NCBI GenBank assembly: GCA_021773235.1
Contig: JAJFKL010000030.1
Location: 124,001-188,000 of the forward strand
Reading direction: 5' to 3'
From: Gammaproteobacteria bacterium
GTDB taxonomy: Bacteria > Pseudomonadota > Gammaproteobacteria > Eutrophobiales > Eutrophobiaceae
Length of the DNA stretch: 64,000 nucleotides
A program made the translations under genes and the position numbers. This document shows, piece by piece, positions 36,203 to 46,677 of the stretch. The stretch's first letter is position 1, and each line of letters starts with the position of its first letter. A model generated the notes under the pieces. That model saw nothing but the letters and a program-made list of their open reading frames with translations, did no database searches and had not been told where the DNA came from.

Positions 36203-36877
36203 ATGAATGAATTCGAACTCGTCGCCGAAGCACGGACAGATGTAGGGAAAGGTGCGAGCCGCCGCCTACGCCGTGACGGCAAATTACCCGGTATTGTTTA
36301 CGGTACCGGAAAAGAAGCTAGCATGATTACGCTGCAACATAATGCAGTGATGCATAATCTTGAACATGAAGCTTTTTATTCGCACATTCTGTCTTTAAAG
36401 ATTGGTAGCGAAACTGAAAGTGTTGTTTTGAAAGATCTGCAACGCCATCCTTATAAGCGTTCACTGTTGCATATAGATTTGCTACGTGTAGATGCTAATG
36501 AAACCCTGACCATGCGTATTCCACTACATTATATTAATGAAGACAAGTGTGACGGTGTTAAAAATGACGGTGGTGTCGTAAGCCATCTCATGACAGATAT
36601 CGATATTGTCTGTTTACCAAGGGATCTGCCCGAGTTTATCGAAGTTGATATGTTGGAAGTCAAACTCAACGATACTTTGCATTTATCTGATCTGAAGTTA
36701 CCAGAAGGCGTAGATATTCATAGTCTCTTACATGGTGGTGATGCAGCTCAACCTGTCGCCTCTGTACATGCACCGAAAATCGTTGTTGAAGAAGAAGAGA
36801 CAACAGCAGTTGAAGGTGAGGAAGGTGAAGTTGCCGATGGAGATGACGAAGAAGGCTCAAAAGACAGCGAGAGCTGA
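36203..36877 (+). CDS. rplY: 50S ribosomal protein L25/CTC
   Basis: This 224-residue long-form L25 (CTC type) binds 5S rRNA through its N-terminal domain (LVAEARTDVGKGASRRLRRDGK). A TL5-like C-terminal domain and a very acidic tail, from about residue 195, follow. AAGGAG precedes the ATG by a usable distance. It sits between prs and pth as in relatives. Confidence 0.96.
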   Translation: MNEFELVAEARTDVGKGASRRLRRDGKLPGIVYGTGKEASMITLQHNAVMHNLEHEAFYSHILSLKIGSETESVVLKDLQRHPYKRSLLHIDLLRVDANETLTMRIPLHYINEDKCDGVKNDGGVVSHLMTDIDIVCLPRDLPEFIEVDMLEVKLNDTLHLSDLKLPEGVDIHSLLHGGDAAQPVASVHAPKIVVEEEETTAVEGEEGEVADGDDEEGSKDSES

Positions 36878-36883
36878 GCCTGA

Positions 36884-37489
36884 GTGGCGACACCTTTAAA
36901 ATTGATTGTGGGCCTGGGAAATCCAGGCCCAGAATATTTAATGACCCGGCATAACGCGGGTTTTTGGTTTGTTGATGCATTAGCAAATAAACTCGCTCTA
37001 TCTTTCTCCCCCGATAAAAAATTTCAAGCTGAAGTATCTCGATACCAAAGTGGTTCTATAGATTGTTGGCTGTGTAAACCTCAGACCTATATGAATGATA
37101 GCGGTGCTGCTGTGCAAGCATTGATGAGTTATTACAAGCTATCAATCGATCAAGTCATGGTGGTTCATGATGAGATAGATTTGATGCCTGGCACGACACG
37201 GCTGAAGAAAGGCGGTGGTCATGGTGGACATAATGGCTTGCGCGATATCATTCAACGCACAGGTAGCAGTGATTTTTTACGACTAAGGATTGGTGTTGGT
37301 CATCCTGGCAGTAAAGATAAGGTTGTTCCTTATGTCCTTGGTCGAGCAAGTGCAGATGAGGAAAATAAAATAATAGACTCTTTTTCATTGGCGCTTGAAC
37401 AAAGTGAACAATTCTTTCAGGATAATCTCAACAAATTGATGACAGAATTGAATAAGAAGAATAAGCCTGAACCCGATTCATCATCTTAA
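36884..37489 (+). CDS. pth: Peptidyl-tRNA hydrolase
   Basis: This 201-residue enzyme frees tRNA from drop-off peptides. The catalytic His is in TRHNAGFWFVD, with GNPGPEY before it and GGGHGGHNGLRDI later. The start is GTG at 36884, six bases past the rplY stop. It is followed by ychF, the common pair. Confidence 0.96.
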   Translation: MATPLKLIVGLGNPGPEYLMTRHNAGFWFVDALANKLALSFSPDKKFQAEVSRYQSGSIDCWLCKPQTYMNDSGAAVQALMSYYKLSIDQVMVVHDEIDLMPGTTRLKKGGGHGGHNGLRDIIQRTGSSDFLRLRIGVGHPGSKDKVVPYVLGRASADEENKIIDSFSLALEQSEQFFQDNLNKLMTELNKKNKPEPDSSS

Positions 37490-37507
37490 AATTACGGAAT
37501 ACACGCT

Positions 37508-38599
37508 ATGGGATTTAAGTGCGGTATCGTTGGCTTGCCGAACGTAGGTAAATCAACATTATTTAATGCTTTAACCAATTCAGCGATTGATGCAGAGAAC
37601 TATCCTTTCTGTACTATCGATCCACACGTCGGTGTTGTTGCCATGCCTGATGCACGACTAGATCAATTAGCATCTATTGTTAAGCCACAAAAGATTGTAC
37701 CAACAACGATGGAGTTTGTTGATATTGCTGGCTTAGTTGAAGGTGCATCTAAAGGTGAAGGTTTGGGAAATAAATTTCTTGCCAACATCCGTGAAACTCA
37801 TGCTATTGCCCAGGTAGTACGCTGTTTTGATGACGATAATATTGTACATGTCGCGGGCAAAGTTGACCCGATATCAGATATTGACGTGATTAATACAGAA
37901 CTGTGTCTGGCTGATCAAGAATCAGTTAGTAAGGCTTTGCAAAAGGCAACGAAGTTAGGTCGAAGCGGCGATAAAACAGCTAAGCAAGAACAAGAACTAC
38001 TCGAAGCATTGAATGCACATCTTGATCAAGGTTTGCCTATACGTTCAATGGGGTTATCTGAAGATGACTTAGAAGCAATTAAACACTTACAACTGCTTAC
38101 ACTAAAACCGAACTTGTACATTGCCAATGTTGAAGAGGAAGGTTTGGATTCGAATCCTTGGTTAGAAAAGCTACAAGCCCTTGCGGATAAAGAAGGTGCA
38201 CAATTAATTTCTGTTTGTGCTGCAATTGAAGCGGAAGTTTCTCAACTAGAGGATGATGAAAAACAGGAGTTTCTGGAAGCACTGGGGATGGAAGAGCCAG
38301 GACTTAATAGAATCATTCGTGCAGGATATAAATTACTTAGTTTACAAACTTATTTTACGGCGGGACCGAAAGAAGTGCGCGCATGGACTGTCTCTATAGG
38401 CGCGACTGCGCCTAAGGCCGCGGCTGTTATACATACCGATTTTGAACGCGGTTTTATTCGTGCTGAAATAAGTGCCTTTGATGATTATATTGAATTTAAG
38501 GGCGAACAAGGTGCCAAGGATGCAGGAAAATGGCGTTCAGAAGGTAAAGAATATATTGTTAATGATGGTGACGTAATCTTATTCAGGTTTAACGTGTAA
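37508..38599 (+). CDS. ychF: Redox-regulated ATPase/GTPase YchF
   Basis: This 363-residue Obg-related NTPase has G1 [10 protein letters not shown]3 [17 protein letters not shown] and a C-terminal TGS-like domain ([24 protein letters not shown]). YchF prefers ATP over GTP because its G4 motif is altered, here NVEE. Length is standard. Confidence 0.97.
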   Translation: MGFKCGIVGLPNVGKSTLFNALTNSAIDAENYPFCTIDPHVGVVAMPDARLDQLASIVKPQKIVPTTMEFVDIAGLVEGASKGEGLGNKFLANIRETHAIAQVVRCFDDDNIVHVAGKVDPISDIDVINTELCLADQESVSKALQKATKLGRSGDKTAKQEQELLEALNAHLDQGLPIRSMGLSEDDLEAIKHLQLLTLKPNLYIANVEEEGLDSNPWLEKLQALADKEGAQLISVCAAIEAEVSQLEDDEKQEFLEALGMEEPGLNRIIRAGYKLLSLQTYFTAGPKEVRAWTVSIGATAPKAAAVIHTDFERGFIRAEISAFDDYIEFKGEQGAKDAGKWRSEGKEYIVNDGDVILFRFNV

Positions 38600-38692
38600 G
38601 GAATAATGGTTCGGTAGCAAATTATAGCTACGGCACGAAATTCCAAATCATCAAGAGATAGCAATCAATTGTTTTCTTCAATCTACAATACA

Positions 38693-38863
38693 ATGGATAA
38701 ACAAATTTCATTAAAGTTTCCGGACAAACCAGATAAGCCCAACCCATCTGAATGTTGTGATAGTGGATGTGAAAATTGTGTATTTGTTTATTACGAAAAG
38801 GCAATTAAGCGTTGGGAAGCTGAAGTTGAGATAATAAAAGGGAAGGCGGGAATAAGCAGCTGA
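38693..38863 (+). CDS. Small Cys-rich oxidoreductase-like domain protein
   Basis: Using the ATG at 38693 the product is 56 residues; a TTG at 38669 would add eight. The core PDKPNPSECCDSGCENCVF followed by YYEKAIKRWE matches the short oxidoreductase-like N-terminal family (PF09791 pattern), with four cysteines in CC-x3-C-x2-C. Function is unknown. It stands alone between ychF and a DUF2946 gene. Confidence 0.72.
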   Translation: MDKQISLKFPDKPDKPNPSECCDSGCENCVFVYYEKAIKRWEAEVEIIKGKAGISS

Positions 38864-38971
38864 CCGCTAAATATTGATTCAATCACTAAGCAGCCAATCT
38901 TTTAATTTAGAATAAAATCCTATAGCATAGCCCGCCTTTTATAAACCAATCTAAGCAGATTAACTAACACA

Positions 38972-39427
38972 GTGCGCCTTAAAGCCTTAAATAAACAAAT
39001 ACTTCCCAGGTATATTGCCGCGTTTTTAGCAATGGCCTTTGTCTTGCGTTCACTGGTTGCCCCCGGTTTTATGTTGGTGGCAGCGGAACATGGCTCAGGC
39101 ACATCACTACCGAGTATCGTACTGTGTCCCACTCAAAACCCTGATATTCCACTTGATAAATGGAATGCTGGATCGTCACACCAGCATCATCATAACCATG
39201 ATGAATATTCAAGTAATGATCAGCCAAGTGAAACAGTTCATGTTGAGGGCTTGAATACAGATTGCGCACTTTGGGCAGCTACAGCAGACCTTGTTGAGCT
39301 AGACAGTTTTAATCACCCTTTCGATAATATAAAAATACCTGAAAATGATGAAATACCAGGTATTCTGTTATTACCACAAAAATTAAACTTCAAACGCGCA
39401 CCTCGCGCACCACCTGCTTATTCCTGA
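38972..39427 (+). CDS. DUF2946-like His-rich protein
   Basis: This 151-residue protein starts with a hydrophobic segment (about 11-35) that should anchor or export it. The central His cluster HQHHHNHD and the ending KRAPRAPPAYS resemble DUF2946 proteins, often found beside TonB-dependent receptors. Histidines suggest metal binding. The GTG start at 38972 is not supported by a clear ribosome binding site. A TonB-dependent receptor follows after a terminator-like hairpin. Confidence 0.7.
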   Translation: MRLKALNKQILPRYIAAFLAMAFVLRSLVAPGFMLVAAEHGSGTSLPSIVLCPTQNPDIPLDKWNAGSSHQHHHNHDEYSSNDQPSETVHVEGLNTDCALWAATADLVELDSFNHPFDNIKIPENDEIPGILLLPQKLNFKRAPRAPPAYS

Positions 39428-39448
39428 AAACAAAATAATTTAATTAAG

Positions 39449-39473
39449 CCTTGTGTTTTTAACACGAGGTTTT
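39449..39473 (+). terminator. Terminator-like hairpin before the TonB receptor
   Basis: CCTTGTGTT (39449-39457) and AACACGAGG (39461-39469) pair with one G-T wobble and a 3-base loop, followed by TTTT. It may end the DUF2946 transcript or attenuate entry into the receptor gene. Confidence 0.65.
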
Positions 39474-39518
39474 AATACGCGTGCGCGCGGATAATTTTTA
39501 AGTGTTTAGGAGTAATTT

Positions 39519-41705
39519 ATGTTGTATTTAAAAAATCACTGGCATTTTGCTACTGGTTTATCAAGATTCTGTATTGTTGTTTTAATAAGTTTGTGTAGTT
39601 CACTTGCTGTGGCAGAACACAAATTAGAAGAGATGGTTGTTTTGGGTGAATCAAAAGCTGTAAGGCTGGCACCAGATTTTTACTCAACTAAGGATGATTT
39701 TAATCATGCGATAGGCGGTCAATCATTACTTGATGATAGTGAATTTCGTAAAGGTTCGCTTTCAGGTCAGGAAGATATTTTTAAATTAACGCCGGGTGTC
39801 TGGGTATCTACTAACAACGGCGCAGACGATGCTTTTATTTCAATTAGAGGTTCCGGTTTATCAACGCAATCTTTTGGAAATGGATTAAGGTCATTACAAG
39901 ATGGGTTGCCCCTAGGTCGAATTGATAATGGCACATCGGCTCAAATTATTGATGTTCTTGCATATGATTTTGTCGAAGTCTATCGAGGTTCTAATGCTAT
40001 GAAACTCGGCGCGGCTCAATTAGGCGGTGCAGTTAACTATGTCTCTAATACAGGATATACGTCTAAGCCACTACAAGCTCGGTTTGAACATGGTGCTTTT
40101 GATTATGCTCGAGGGCAGATTAGTTCGGGACAAGTAATAGGTGATCTGGATTATTATGTTTCGGGCAATATATTAACCAAGCGCGGGTATCGGGATCATC
40201 AAACGACACAGAATAACCGCTTAAGTAGTAATCTGGGATATGTAATCAATAAAAATATTGAGACGCGTTTTTACTATTCATTCAATTCAGCAAATGCTGA
40301 CCTTGCAGGTAGTCTTAGGAAAGCAACATTTAGAAATGATCCCAAAGCAGACGGTTTTTTTGTTAACTCGGCTTTGACCAATGCTTCTTTTGATACTGAT
40401 CGAAATTGGGACGATCATCGTTTGGCAAACAAGACTAGTTTTTCAGGAGATGACTGGCAACTAGATGTTGGTGTCTATGCCAACTACACACTGTTTGACC
40501 ATTTGCCCGTTCCCTTTACAGGAATAATTGATAATACCTATCGTCAAGTAGGTACAACGACTAATTTTAGCTGGGATCGACCGATTGGTGGTTTTGAAAA
40601 TAACTTAAAGTTGGGAGTAACGACTGGTTTTAGTAATGACATATTAACCCGGTTTCAGCATCAAAATAATGGCAAGACAAAAGGTGCTCAGGTTCTTGAT
40701 GCAAGAGGAAAGGCAAATCAAGTCGAGGTGTTTTTTGAAGATATACTAAGTGTTACTGATAAGTTCGATGTTGTCGCAGGGTTACAGTATATATATGCAC
40801 AAAGAATTTATGAAGACCGTACCCTTGCTGGTCCGGCTGAGGTCAGAACATTTTTTGGTCCATTCGCAAATATACAACCGGGTGCTGTAACGGGAGATCA
40901 GAGTTTTGATCAAAGTCATGAAGGTTTAAATCCTCGCTTAGGTGTGTCGTATGAGGCAGCAACGGGTAAGTTTCTGTTTGCCAATGTTGCACGTAGTATG
41001 GGTATTGCCTCGATTACCGAGTTAAATAATGCGGTTAATCAAGGGTTGACCCCTGCCGATGTGCAAACGGCGTGGACAACAGAGATTGGAACACGTGGAG
41101 AAACAGAACATTCGTTTTGGGATGTCACACTATTTCGCTCCTGGATTGATGGTGAGTTGCTGGCGTTTTCTCCACCTAAGTTTGGAGGGACATTCAGTGT
41201 TATTAGCAATGTTGAAAGTACTGTTCATCAGGGACTAGAGTTTGGCGCAGGTTATTCACCGTTTAATAATATTTTATTCAAAGACGATCATTTGCAACTC
41301 GACTTGATTTATAACTGGTCTGATTTTTCCTTCGATGGTGATGCGGTGTTTAAGGATGCGCGTTTGCCAAAAATACCCCAACACGCCGCTTATTTACAGC
41401 TTGAGTATCAAGGTCCACATGGTTTTTATATTGGACCAAATTTTCGTTATGTTGGTGAGCGCAAGTCAACACTCGATGGAACAGGCGGTGATGATTGGGT
41501 TATAGAATCTCATGTGCTAATGAATCTGCGAGGGGGATTCAAACATGAAAATGGGTTTTCCGCTTTTGTCGAAGTTAAAAACCTTCTAGATAAAACCTAT
41601 GTTCAGGATGTTTCAGTTGTTGAGACAGCAAGCGCCACATCCAGTGCAGCCGTTACGACCGGAGACGGGCGTGGTGTTTTCATTGGCTTAGAGTTTCAAT
41701 ACTAA
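39519..41705 (+). CDS. TonB-dependent outer-membrane receptor
   Basis: This 728-residue receptor has a signal peptide (1-32), a TonB-box-like EEMVVLG, and a plug domain with SIRGSGLS and YRGSNAMKLGAAQLGGAVNYVSN. The barrel ends in GLEFQY with a C-terminal aromatic residue. The substrate cannot be read; siderophore or metal chelate is likely. A 'GNGLRSLQDGLPLGRIDN' plug segment is typical for this group. It is followed by a PepSY membrane protein 12 bases later. Confidence 0.92.
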   Translation: MLYLKNHWHFATGLSRFCIVVLISLCSSLAVAEHKLEEMVVLGESKAVRLAPDFYSTKDDFNHAIGGQSLLDDSEFRKGSLSGQEDIFKLTPGVWVSTNNGADDAFISIRGSGLSTQSFGNGLRSLQDGLPLGRIDNGTSAQIIDVLAYDFVEVYRGSNAMKLGAAQLGGAVNYVSNTGYTSKPLQARFEHGAFDYARGQISSGQVIGDLDYYVSGNILTKRGYRDHQTTQNNRLSSNLGYVINKNIETRFYYSFNSANADLAGSLRKATFRNDPKADGFFVNSALTNASFDTDRNWDDHRLANKTSFSGDDWQLDVGVYANYTLFDHLPVPFTGIIDNTYRQVGTTTNFSWDRPIGGFENNLKLGVTTGFSNDILTRFQHQNNGKTKGAQVLDARGKANQVEVFFEDILSVTDKFDVVAGLQYIYAQRIYEDRTLAGPAEVRTFFGPFANIQPGAVTGDQSFDQSHEGLNPRLGVSYEAATGKFLFANVARSMGIASITELNNAVNQGLTPADVQTAWTTEIGTRGETEHSFWDVTLFRSWIDGELLAFSPPKFGGTFSVISNVESTVHQGLEFGAGYSPFNNILFKDDHLQLDLIYNWSDFSFDGDAVFKDARLPKIPQHAAYLQLEYQGPHGFYIGPNFRYVGERKSTLDGTGGDDWVIESHVLMNLRGGFKHENGFSAFVEVKNLLDKTYVQDVSVVETASATSSAAVTTGDGRGVFIGLEFQY

Positions 41706-41717
41706 GGAGAAGCTGAA

Positions 41718-43238
41718 ATGTATTCTTTACTTTACAAATTACATCGATGGGCAGGATTGATAGTTGTTCTGCCGATGATTGCCTGGTGTTTGAGCGGATT
41801 AACGCACCCATTAATGGCGCATGTGTTTAAACCCATTGCTAGCAAAGAGCTACCTTATCGTTTTCCTACTATTCCGAATAATTATATTCCGGTTCAGCAG
41901 GTCTTGAAAAATAAAGGTATTGGTATTGTTGATCAGATTCGCCTGATTGAGTTTGAAGATAAATATTATTACCAGACACAGATCATAGGCAAAGAGAATA
42001 TTCTTGATGCAGGCGAAGAAGCGCATCCAAATCCAAACGTTGATGTACGTTACTTCGCTATCGAATCGGGTGAAGAATTGGTAAATGGAGATATTAGTTA
42101 TGCAAAATATCTTGCTCGCCAATTTATAAACGAAGACAAGGCTCCGATTCTTGGTACAGAAAGAATTACTCAATTTAATCCTTATTACGCATCAATTAAT
42201 CGTTTAATACCTGTGCATCAAGTTGAATTTGATCGTAATGATGGAATAGGAGTTTATGTCGATACTTTAATGAGCCGTTTAGCTTATGTGAGTGATACGG
42301 GGAGAAATATCTGTCATTGGGTCTTCCGTATGTTTCATAACTGGGATTTTCTAGGCGATCGACATTCTCCGTTACGAGTTACTTTGGTTCTGTTATTAAT
42401 ATCAGTAAGTTTGTTCTCAGGCTTATCCGGGCTTGTTGTATATGGTTTTTTGTGGCCTCGTTTAAAAAAAATGTCCCCCGGCGCTGCTTTACGTAGCAAT
42501 ACCAGTATGAAATGGCATCGACGGATAGGCATCATCATGAGTTTATCGCTGATTGGTTTTTCTACCAGTGGTGTTCACATAGCAACAGACAAATATAAGC
42601 AGCAGGAATTTTTTGCAGCAGAACTGGAAAGAAAGTTTGATGTAAATGATTTGACAGTTGACCCATTACCATTAATGCAAACTTATGAAGCATCGGCTAT
42701 TTCATTAGCGAAGGTTGGTGCGGATGTGTACTGGCAACTACATAGTCGAGATAGAACGGGTATTAAAGAAATGAGTTATATTTCTGCAAACATCGATTCT
42801 AACGAAGCGTTAAGCGACGAAGATTATGCGCGCTATCTGGTTTCAGAATATTCAGGGCGACCAGTCGATGAAATTGTGAAGACAGAATATCGAACAAGTT
42901 TTGGTCGTGATTACCCGGTGATATTTAAACGACTACCTGTACACAAAGTCGTTTTTAGCAAGGGTGGCCTAGAGGTTTATTTTGTTGAAACACAGACGGG
43001 GTTACTTGCTAATCGTGCAACCAAACCTGATATATTCCGAACGATTCATTTCTTATCGTTGCATAAATATCATCTGTTTGATCGGTTTGGTGTCTTTGTT
43101 AGAGACATGATTATGACAGCAGCAGCGTTATTGGTTCTGCTGGTCAGTTTATTTGGTTTATGGATTTGGTTAAGAAATAATTCTTTAACAGGCTTATTGT
43201 TTAAATCAGGTGGGAAAGCGACAGAAAATATTATGTGA
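41718..43238 (+). CDS. PepSY-associated membrane protein
   Basis: This 506-residue inner-membrane protein has four predicted helices: about 13-34, 217-245, 266-285 and 459-482. HRWAG and KWHRRIG precede the first and third helices, a pattern of PiuB/FoxB-like PepSY proteins. Those proteins reduce ferric siderophores or act in haem uptake. The two halves look duplicated. Position right after a TonB receptor supports a reductive role in the same uptake path, which is inference. Confidence 0.82.
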   Translation: MYSLLYKLHRWAGLIVVLPMIAWCLSGLTHPLMAHVFKPIASKELPYRFPTIPNNYIPVQQVLKNKGIGIVDQIRLIEFEDKYYYQTQIIGKENILDAGEEAHPNPNVDVRYFAIESGEELVNGDISYAKYLARQFINEDKAPILGTERITQFNPYYASINRLIPVHQVEFDRNDGIGVYVDTLMSRLAYVSDTGRNICHWVFRMFHNWDFLGDRHSPLRVTLVLLLISVSLFSGLSGLVVYGFLWPRLKKMSPGAALRSNTSMKWHRRIGIIMSLSLIGFSTSGVHIATDKYKQQEFFAAELERKFDVNDLTVDPLPLMQTYEASAISLAKVGADVYWQLHSRDRTGIKEMSYISANIDSNEALSDEDYARYLVSEYSGRPVDEIVKTEYRTSFGRDYPVIFKRLPVHKVVFSKGGLEVYFVETQTGLLANRATKPDIFRTIHFLSLHKYHLFDRFGVFVRDMIMTAAALLVLLVSLFGLWIWLRNNSLTGLLFKSGGKATENIM

Positions 43239-43253
43239 TCTTTGTGTTAGATG

Positions 43254-43281
43254 CAGGGCGCCGATAGCTATCGGCGCCCTG
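43254..43281. terminator. Perfect 28-bp palindrome between convergent genes
   Basis: CAGGGCGCCGATAG (43254-43267) is followed directly by its reverse complement (43268-43281). It lies between the PepSY gene and the convergent beta-propeller gene. It has a GC-rich stem but little T run on either side, so termination is probable but not certain. Confidence 0.65.
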
Positions 43282-43289
43282 ATTGTTTA

Positions 43290-44177
43290 TCAGTGCTTAA
43301 TTTTATAAGCGTACATAATATTGTCATTCATCATCGGTATAATGATAAGGTCTTTTTTGATAATAAATTCATGATCGGCACTGCCTTGTTTGAGTGAGAG
43401 TATTTCTTTCGCTTCCCCCGCACTTGAGATATGAAACAGTTTGCCGTTCATCCAATCTGTAACATAAAAACCAACATCATCATTACCTTCCACACCATCA
43501 AGATTCCCAACAGATGAGCCATCGCCAATGCTTGAAATATTTTTGGTCTTTATTGAAATACGTTTTAAATGCCCGGGAACAGCTGTAGCGAAACCATCGG
43601 TCATTACTCCCCAAGAACCGAGAATGATGTCATCTTCAGTGAAATGTAAGCCATTTGGAGCTTCGAGTTCATCGGACTCGATCCAGATAGAAAAATCATT
43701 GCCAGACAGAACATGAATACGATTCATGAGCATATCTGATAGGTAGATGTCTCCGTTATCAGCCGCAGTGACATCATTAAAAAATTTTGCATCATCTACT
43801 TTATACTTATCAGTGATACGACCATGATCGACATCTATCGCAACAAGCTCATCAATATCGGCGGTGTAAAGTGTTGTGCCAGAAAGGGCGAGTCCCTTTG
43901 GTCCGTTAAGACCGGTTACCCATTTTTCATTGATAATTCTACCGTCCAAAGAAACCAGAGAAATATAGCCATTACCGTCTTTGTCATTTGGGCCGCCATT
44001 CACATTAGAGACGTAAAGCAGATTTAGTCTTGGGTCATAAACAACTGATTCCGGATTACCTAGACCAGTTACTTCCCATGCTAGTTCAAGCTCATGTTCA
44101 TCAGCAACCGAAGTATTAATAAAAGTAAATGATAAGGCTAGAGTTAATACGCTTAATTTTAAATTATGAGTAAACAT
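43290..44177 (-). CDS. Secreted SMP-30/NHL-like beta-propeller protein
   Basis: This 295-residue protein has a signal peptide (about 1-25, cut after SVA). Repeated blocks such as YDPRLNLLYVSNVNGGPNDKDG and DNGDIYLSDMLMNRI fit a six-bladed SMP-30/gluconolactonase-type propeller. The metal ligands of true lactonases are not all evident, so enzyme activity is uncertain. It lies 50 bases downstream of trpC on the same strand but is probably unrelated in function. Confidence 0.75.
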   Translation of the reverse strand: MFTHNLKLSVLTLALSFTFINTSVADEHELELAWEVTGLGNPESVVYDPRLNLLYVSNVNGGPNDKDGNGYISLVSLDGRIINEKWVTGLNGPKGLALSGTTLYTADIDELVAIDVDHGRITDKYKVDDAKFFNDVTAADNGDIYLSDMLMNRIHVLSGNDFSIWIESDELEAPNGLHFTEDDIILGSWGVMTDGFATAVPGHLKRISIKTKNISSIGDGSSVGNLDGVEGNDDVGFYVTDWMNGKLFHISSAGEAKEILSLKQGSADHEFIIKKDLIIIPMMNDNIMYAYKIKH

Positions 44178-44227
44178 TACATAAGTGCTCCATTGTGAAA
44201 TGATGGTTTCCCATCTGGTTAGATAAA

Positions 44228-45034
44228 TTAATTAGTAAAAAATAATTTCTTGAGTTCCTCTCCAGGTTTTTCTGCTTTCATAAATGCCTCACCAACAAGA
44301 AAGGCATTTACATTGTTCTTTCGCATTAAGCTCACATCATCTTGTGTATGAATTCCACTTTCTGTAACAACAGTGCGATCATGAAAGACATCTGTTAAAA
44401 GACCCAATGTTGTATCAAGATCCGTTTCGAATGTATGTAAGTTTCGGTTATTAATACCAATGAGTGGTGTACGTAACATCATACCGCGTTCAAGTTCTTC
44501 ACGATCGTGTACTTCAACCAGCACATCTAGACCAACCTCATTAGCAGTGCCGACAAGATCTTGCATCTGCATATCTGATAAGGCAGAAACAATAATCAAG
44601 ATAGCATCAGCACCAATCACTCTTGCCTCGTATATCTGATAAGGGTCAATCATAAAGTCTTTACGTATGATCGGTAATTCACAAGCAGCATGGGCTTGTT
44701 TTAAATAATCATCCGAGCCTTGAAAATACTGGATATCAGTCAATACTGATAAACAACTAGCGCCGGCATCAGCAAAACTTTTGGCAATGGCATCGGGGTG
44801 AAAATCTTCACGTATAATACCGCGACTGGGAGAAGCCTTTTTTATTTCAGCAATAACACCTGGCTTTCCTTCTGCAATGGTTCTAAGCAGACTGTCGGTG
44901 AAAGCACGTGTAGCTTCGCAATCGGCAGCACGATGTTTTTGGTCTTGTAATGAGGCCGTTCTTTTAACGTGCTCTACATACTCAGTTTTATAATTGAGTA
45001 TGTCTTTTAATATATCAGGTGTTTCAGCATGCAT
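44228..45034 (-). CDS. trpC: Indole-3-glycerol phosphate synthase
   Basis: This 268-residue TIM-barrel enzyme closes the indole ring in tryptophan synthesis. [18 protein letters not shown] is the substrate-binding start, and [15 protein letters not shown] is characteristic. It is a stand-alone TrpC without a fused TrpF. It is 5 bases downstream of trpD. Confidence 0.97.
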   Translation of the reverse strand: MHAETPDILKDILNYKTEYVEHVKRTASLQDQKHRAADCEATRAFTDSLLRTIAEGKPGVIAEIKKASPSRGIIREDFHPDAIAKSFADAGASCLSVLTDIQYFQGSDDYLKQAHAACELPIIRKDFMIDPYQIYEARVIGADAILIIVSALSDMQMQDLVGTANEVGLDVLVEVHDREELERGMMLRTPLIGINNRNLHTFETDLDTTLGLLTDVFHDRTVVTESGIHTQDDVSLMRKNNVNAFLVGEAFMKAEKPGEELKKLFFTN

Positions 45035-45039
45035 AATAT

Positions 45040-46062
45040 TTATTGTTTAAACAATTGGCTGTGTTGTATGAGTTGTTCGAGTTTCTGTTGTGCAGCACCG
45101 GATTCTATATTTGAAGAAGCTTTTGATACACCATCTTGTATTGAATCGGCTAGACCTGCTGCATAAATAGCTGCACCAGCATTAAGACAAACAATATCTT
45201 TTGCTGCACCATCATTATTATCCAATACGGATTGCATTCTATTTAAACTATCATCGACACCATTGACGGCTAATGCTGAGATGTCTTGTCTATCCATACC
45301 GAAATCTTCCGGACTAATTTCGTAGTTTTCTATTTTACCGTTTTTCAATTCTGCAATGTATGTTTTAGCGGCAATACTGATTTCATCAAGGCCATCTTCT
45401 GCATGTACAACCAGTACATGTTCACTACCGAGTTGCTTCAAAGTTTCAGCAAGCGGGTTGAGCCAATCATTACTAAACACACCAATTACCTGGTTAGGTG
45501 CACCGGCGGGATTAGTAAGCGGTCCGAGTACATTAAATAAAGTACGAATACCGAGTTCACGACGTGGGCCAATTGCATGTTTCATTGCGCTGTGATGCAT
45601 CGGTGCAAACATAAAACCAATACCGATATTATCGACACAACTTACAACTTGCTCAGCATTCAACTCAAGATTTACACCTGCAGCTTCGAGTACATCGGCA
45701 CTTCCGGACTTACTGGAAACAGAACGATTGCCATGTTTGGCAACCTTGGCGCCACTAGCAGCAACAACAAATGCAGAGGTTGTTGAGATATTAAAGGTAT
45801 TGGCGCCATCTCCACCTGTACCGCAGGTATCAACCAAATTTGTTTTATCAATATTTACTTTTTCAGCAAGCTCGCGCATAACTTCAGCTGCCGCAGTGAT
45901 CTCATCGACAGTTTCGCCTTTTAAACGCAGCGCAACCAATAAACCACCAATTTGTGCAGGTGTTGCTTTGCCTTGCATAATGGTTTTCATAACCACATGC
46001 ATATCATCGCGACTTAAATTATTGCCGCTGATAACTTCATTGATTGCTGTTTGAATATCCAT
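45040..46062 (-). CDS. trpD: Anthranilate phosphoribosyltransferase
   Basis: This 340-residue enzyme joins anthranilate and PRPP. The PRPP loop is [18 protein letters not shown] and the metal motif is [10 protein letters not shown]. It is a stand-alone form, since glutamine amidotransferase is encoded by the separate upstream trpG. Confidence 0.97.
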   Translation of the reverse strand: MDIQTAINEVISGNNLSRDDMHVVMKTIMQGKATPAQIGGLLVALRLKGETVDEITAAAEVMRELAEKVNIDKTNLVDTCGTGGDGANTFNISTTSAFVVAASGAKVAKHGNRSVSSKSGSADVLEAAGVNLELNAEQVVSCVDNIGIGFMFAPMHHSAMKHAIGPRRELGIRTLFNVLGPLTNPAGAPNQVIGVFSNDWLNPLAETLKQLGSEHVLVVHAEDGLDEISIAAKTYIAELKNGKIENYEISPEDFGMDRQDISALAVNGVDDSLNRMQSVLDNNDGAAKDIVCLNAGAAIYAAGLADSIQDGVSKASSNIESGAAQQKLEQLIQHSQLFKQ

Positions 46063-46083
46063 CTCTTATTCCATTAGATAATT

Positions 46084-46665
46084 CTAAGAATTGTTAAGGA
46101 AGTTTGACAACAGTTCATGACCATATGATGTCAAAATTGATTCGGGATGAAACTGTACACCGGATACTGGTAGTTCTTTATGGCGAAGTCCCATGATTTC
46201 ATCTATTGCACCATCCTTGTTTTGTGTCCACGCAGTGACTTCAAAACAATCGGGCAGAGAATCTTTTTCAACGACCAGAGAATGGTAACGGGTGGCGGTA
46301 AAGGGGTTTTCAAAACCTTTAAATACATCGGTATTGTTGTGATATATATCAGAAGTTTTGCCATGCATAATATCATGTGCATGGATGATCTTGCCGCCAA
46401 ATGCCTGCCCAATACTCTGGTGACCTAGACAAACACCTAGTAATGGAATTTGTCCTTTGAAATGATTAATTACATCAATGGATATGCCGGCTTCATTCGG
46501 CGTGCATGGACCTGGTGAGATAACAATATGTTCCGGTGCCAGTTTTTCTATTTCGGCTATTGAAATTTTATCATTACGGTAAACCTGCACGTCCTGTCCC
46601 AGCTCACCAAAATACTGAACCAGGTTATAGGTAAAGGAATCGTAATTGTCGATCATTAATAACAT
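46084..46665 (-). CDS. trpG: Anthranilate synthase glutamine amidotransferase component
   Basis: This 193-residue class I amidotransferase supplies ammonia to TrpE. The catalytic triad parts are Cys in LGVCLGHQ and His-Glu in GVQFHPESI. The same protein may also serve aminodeoxychorismate synthase. It begins 12 bases after trpE ends. Confidence 0.95.
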   Translation of the reverse strand: MLLMIDNYDSFTYNLVQYFGELGQDVQVYRNDKISIAEIEKLAPEHIVISPGPCTPNEAGISIDVINHFKGQIPLLGVCLGHQSIGQAFGGKIIHAHDIMHGKTSDIYHNNTDVFKGFENPFTATRYHSLVVEKDSLPDCFEVTAWTQNKDGAIDEIMGLRHKELPVSGVQFHPESILTSYGHELLSNFLNNS

Positions 46666-46677
46666 GGTCTTACCTTA

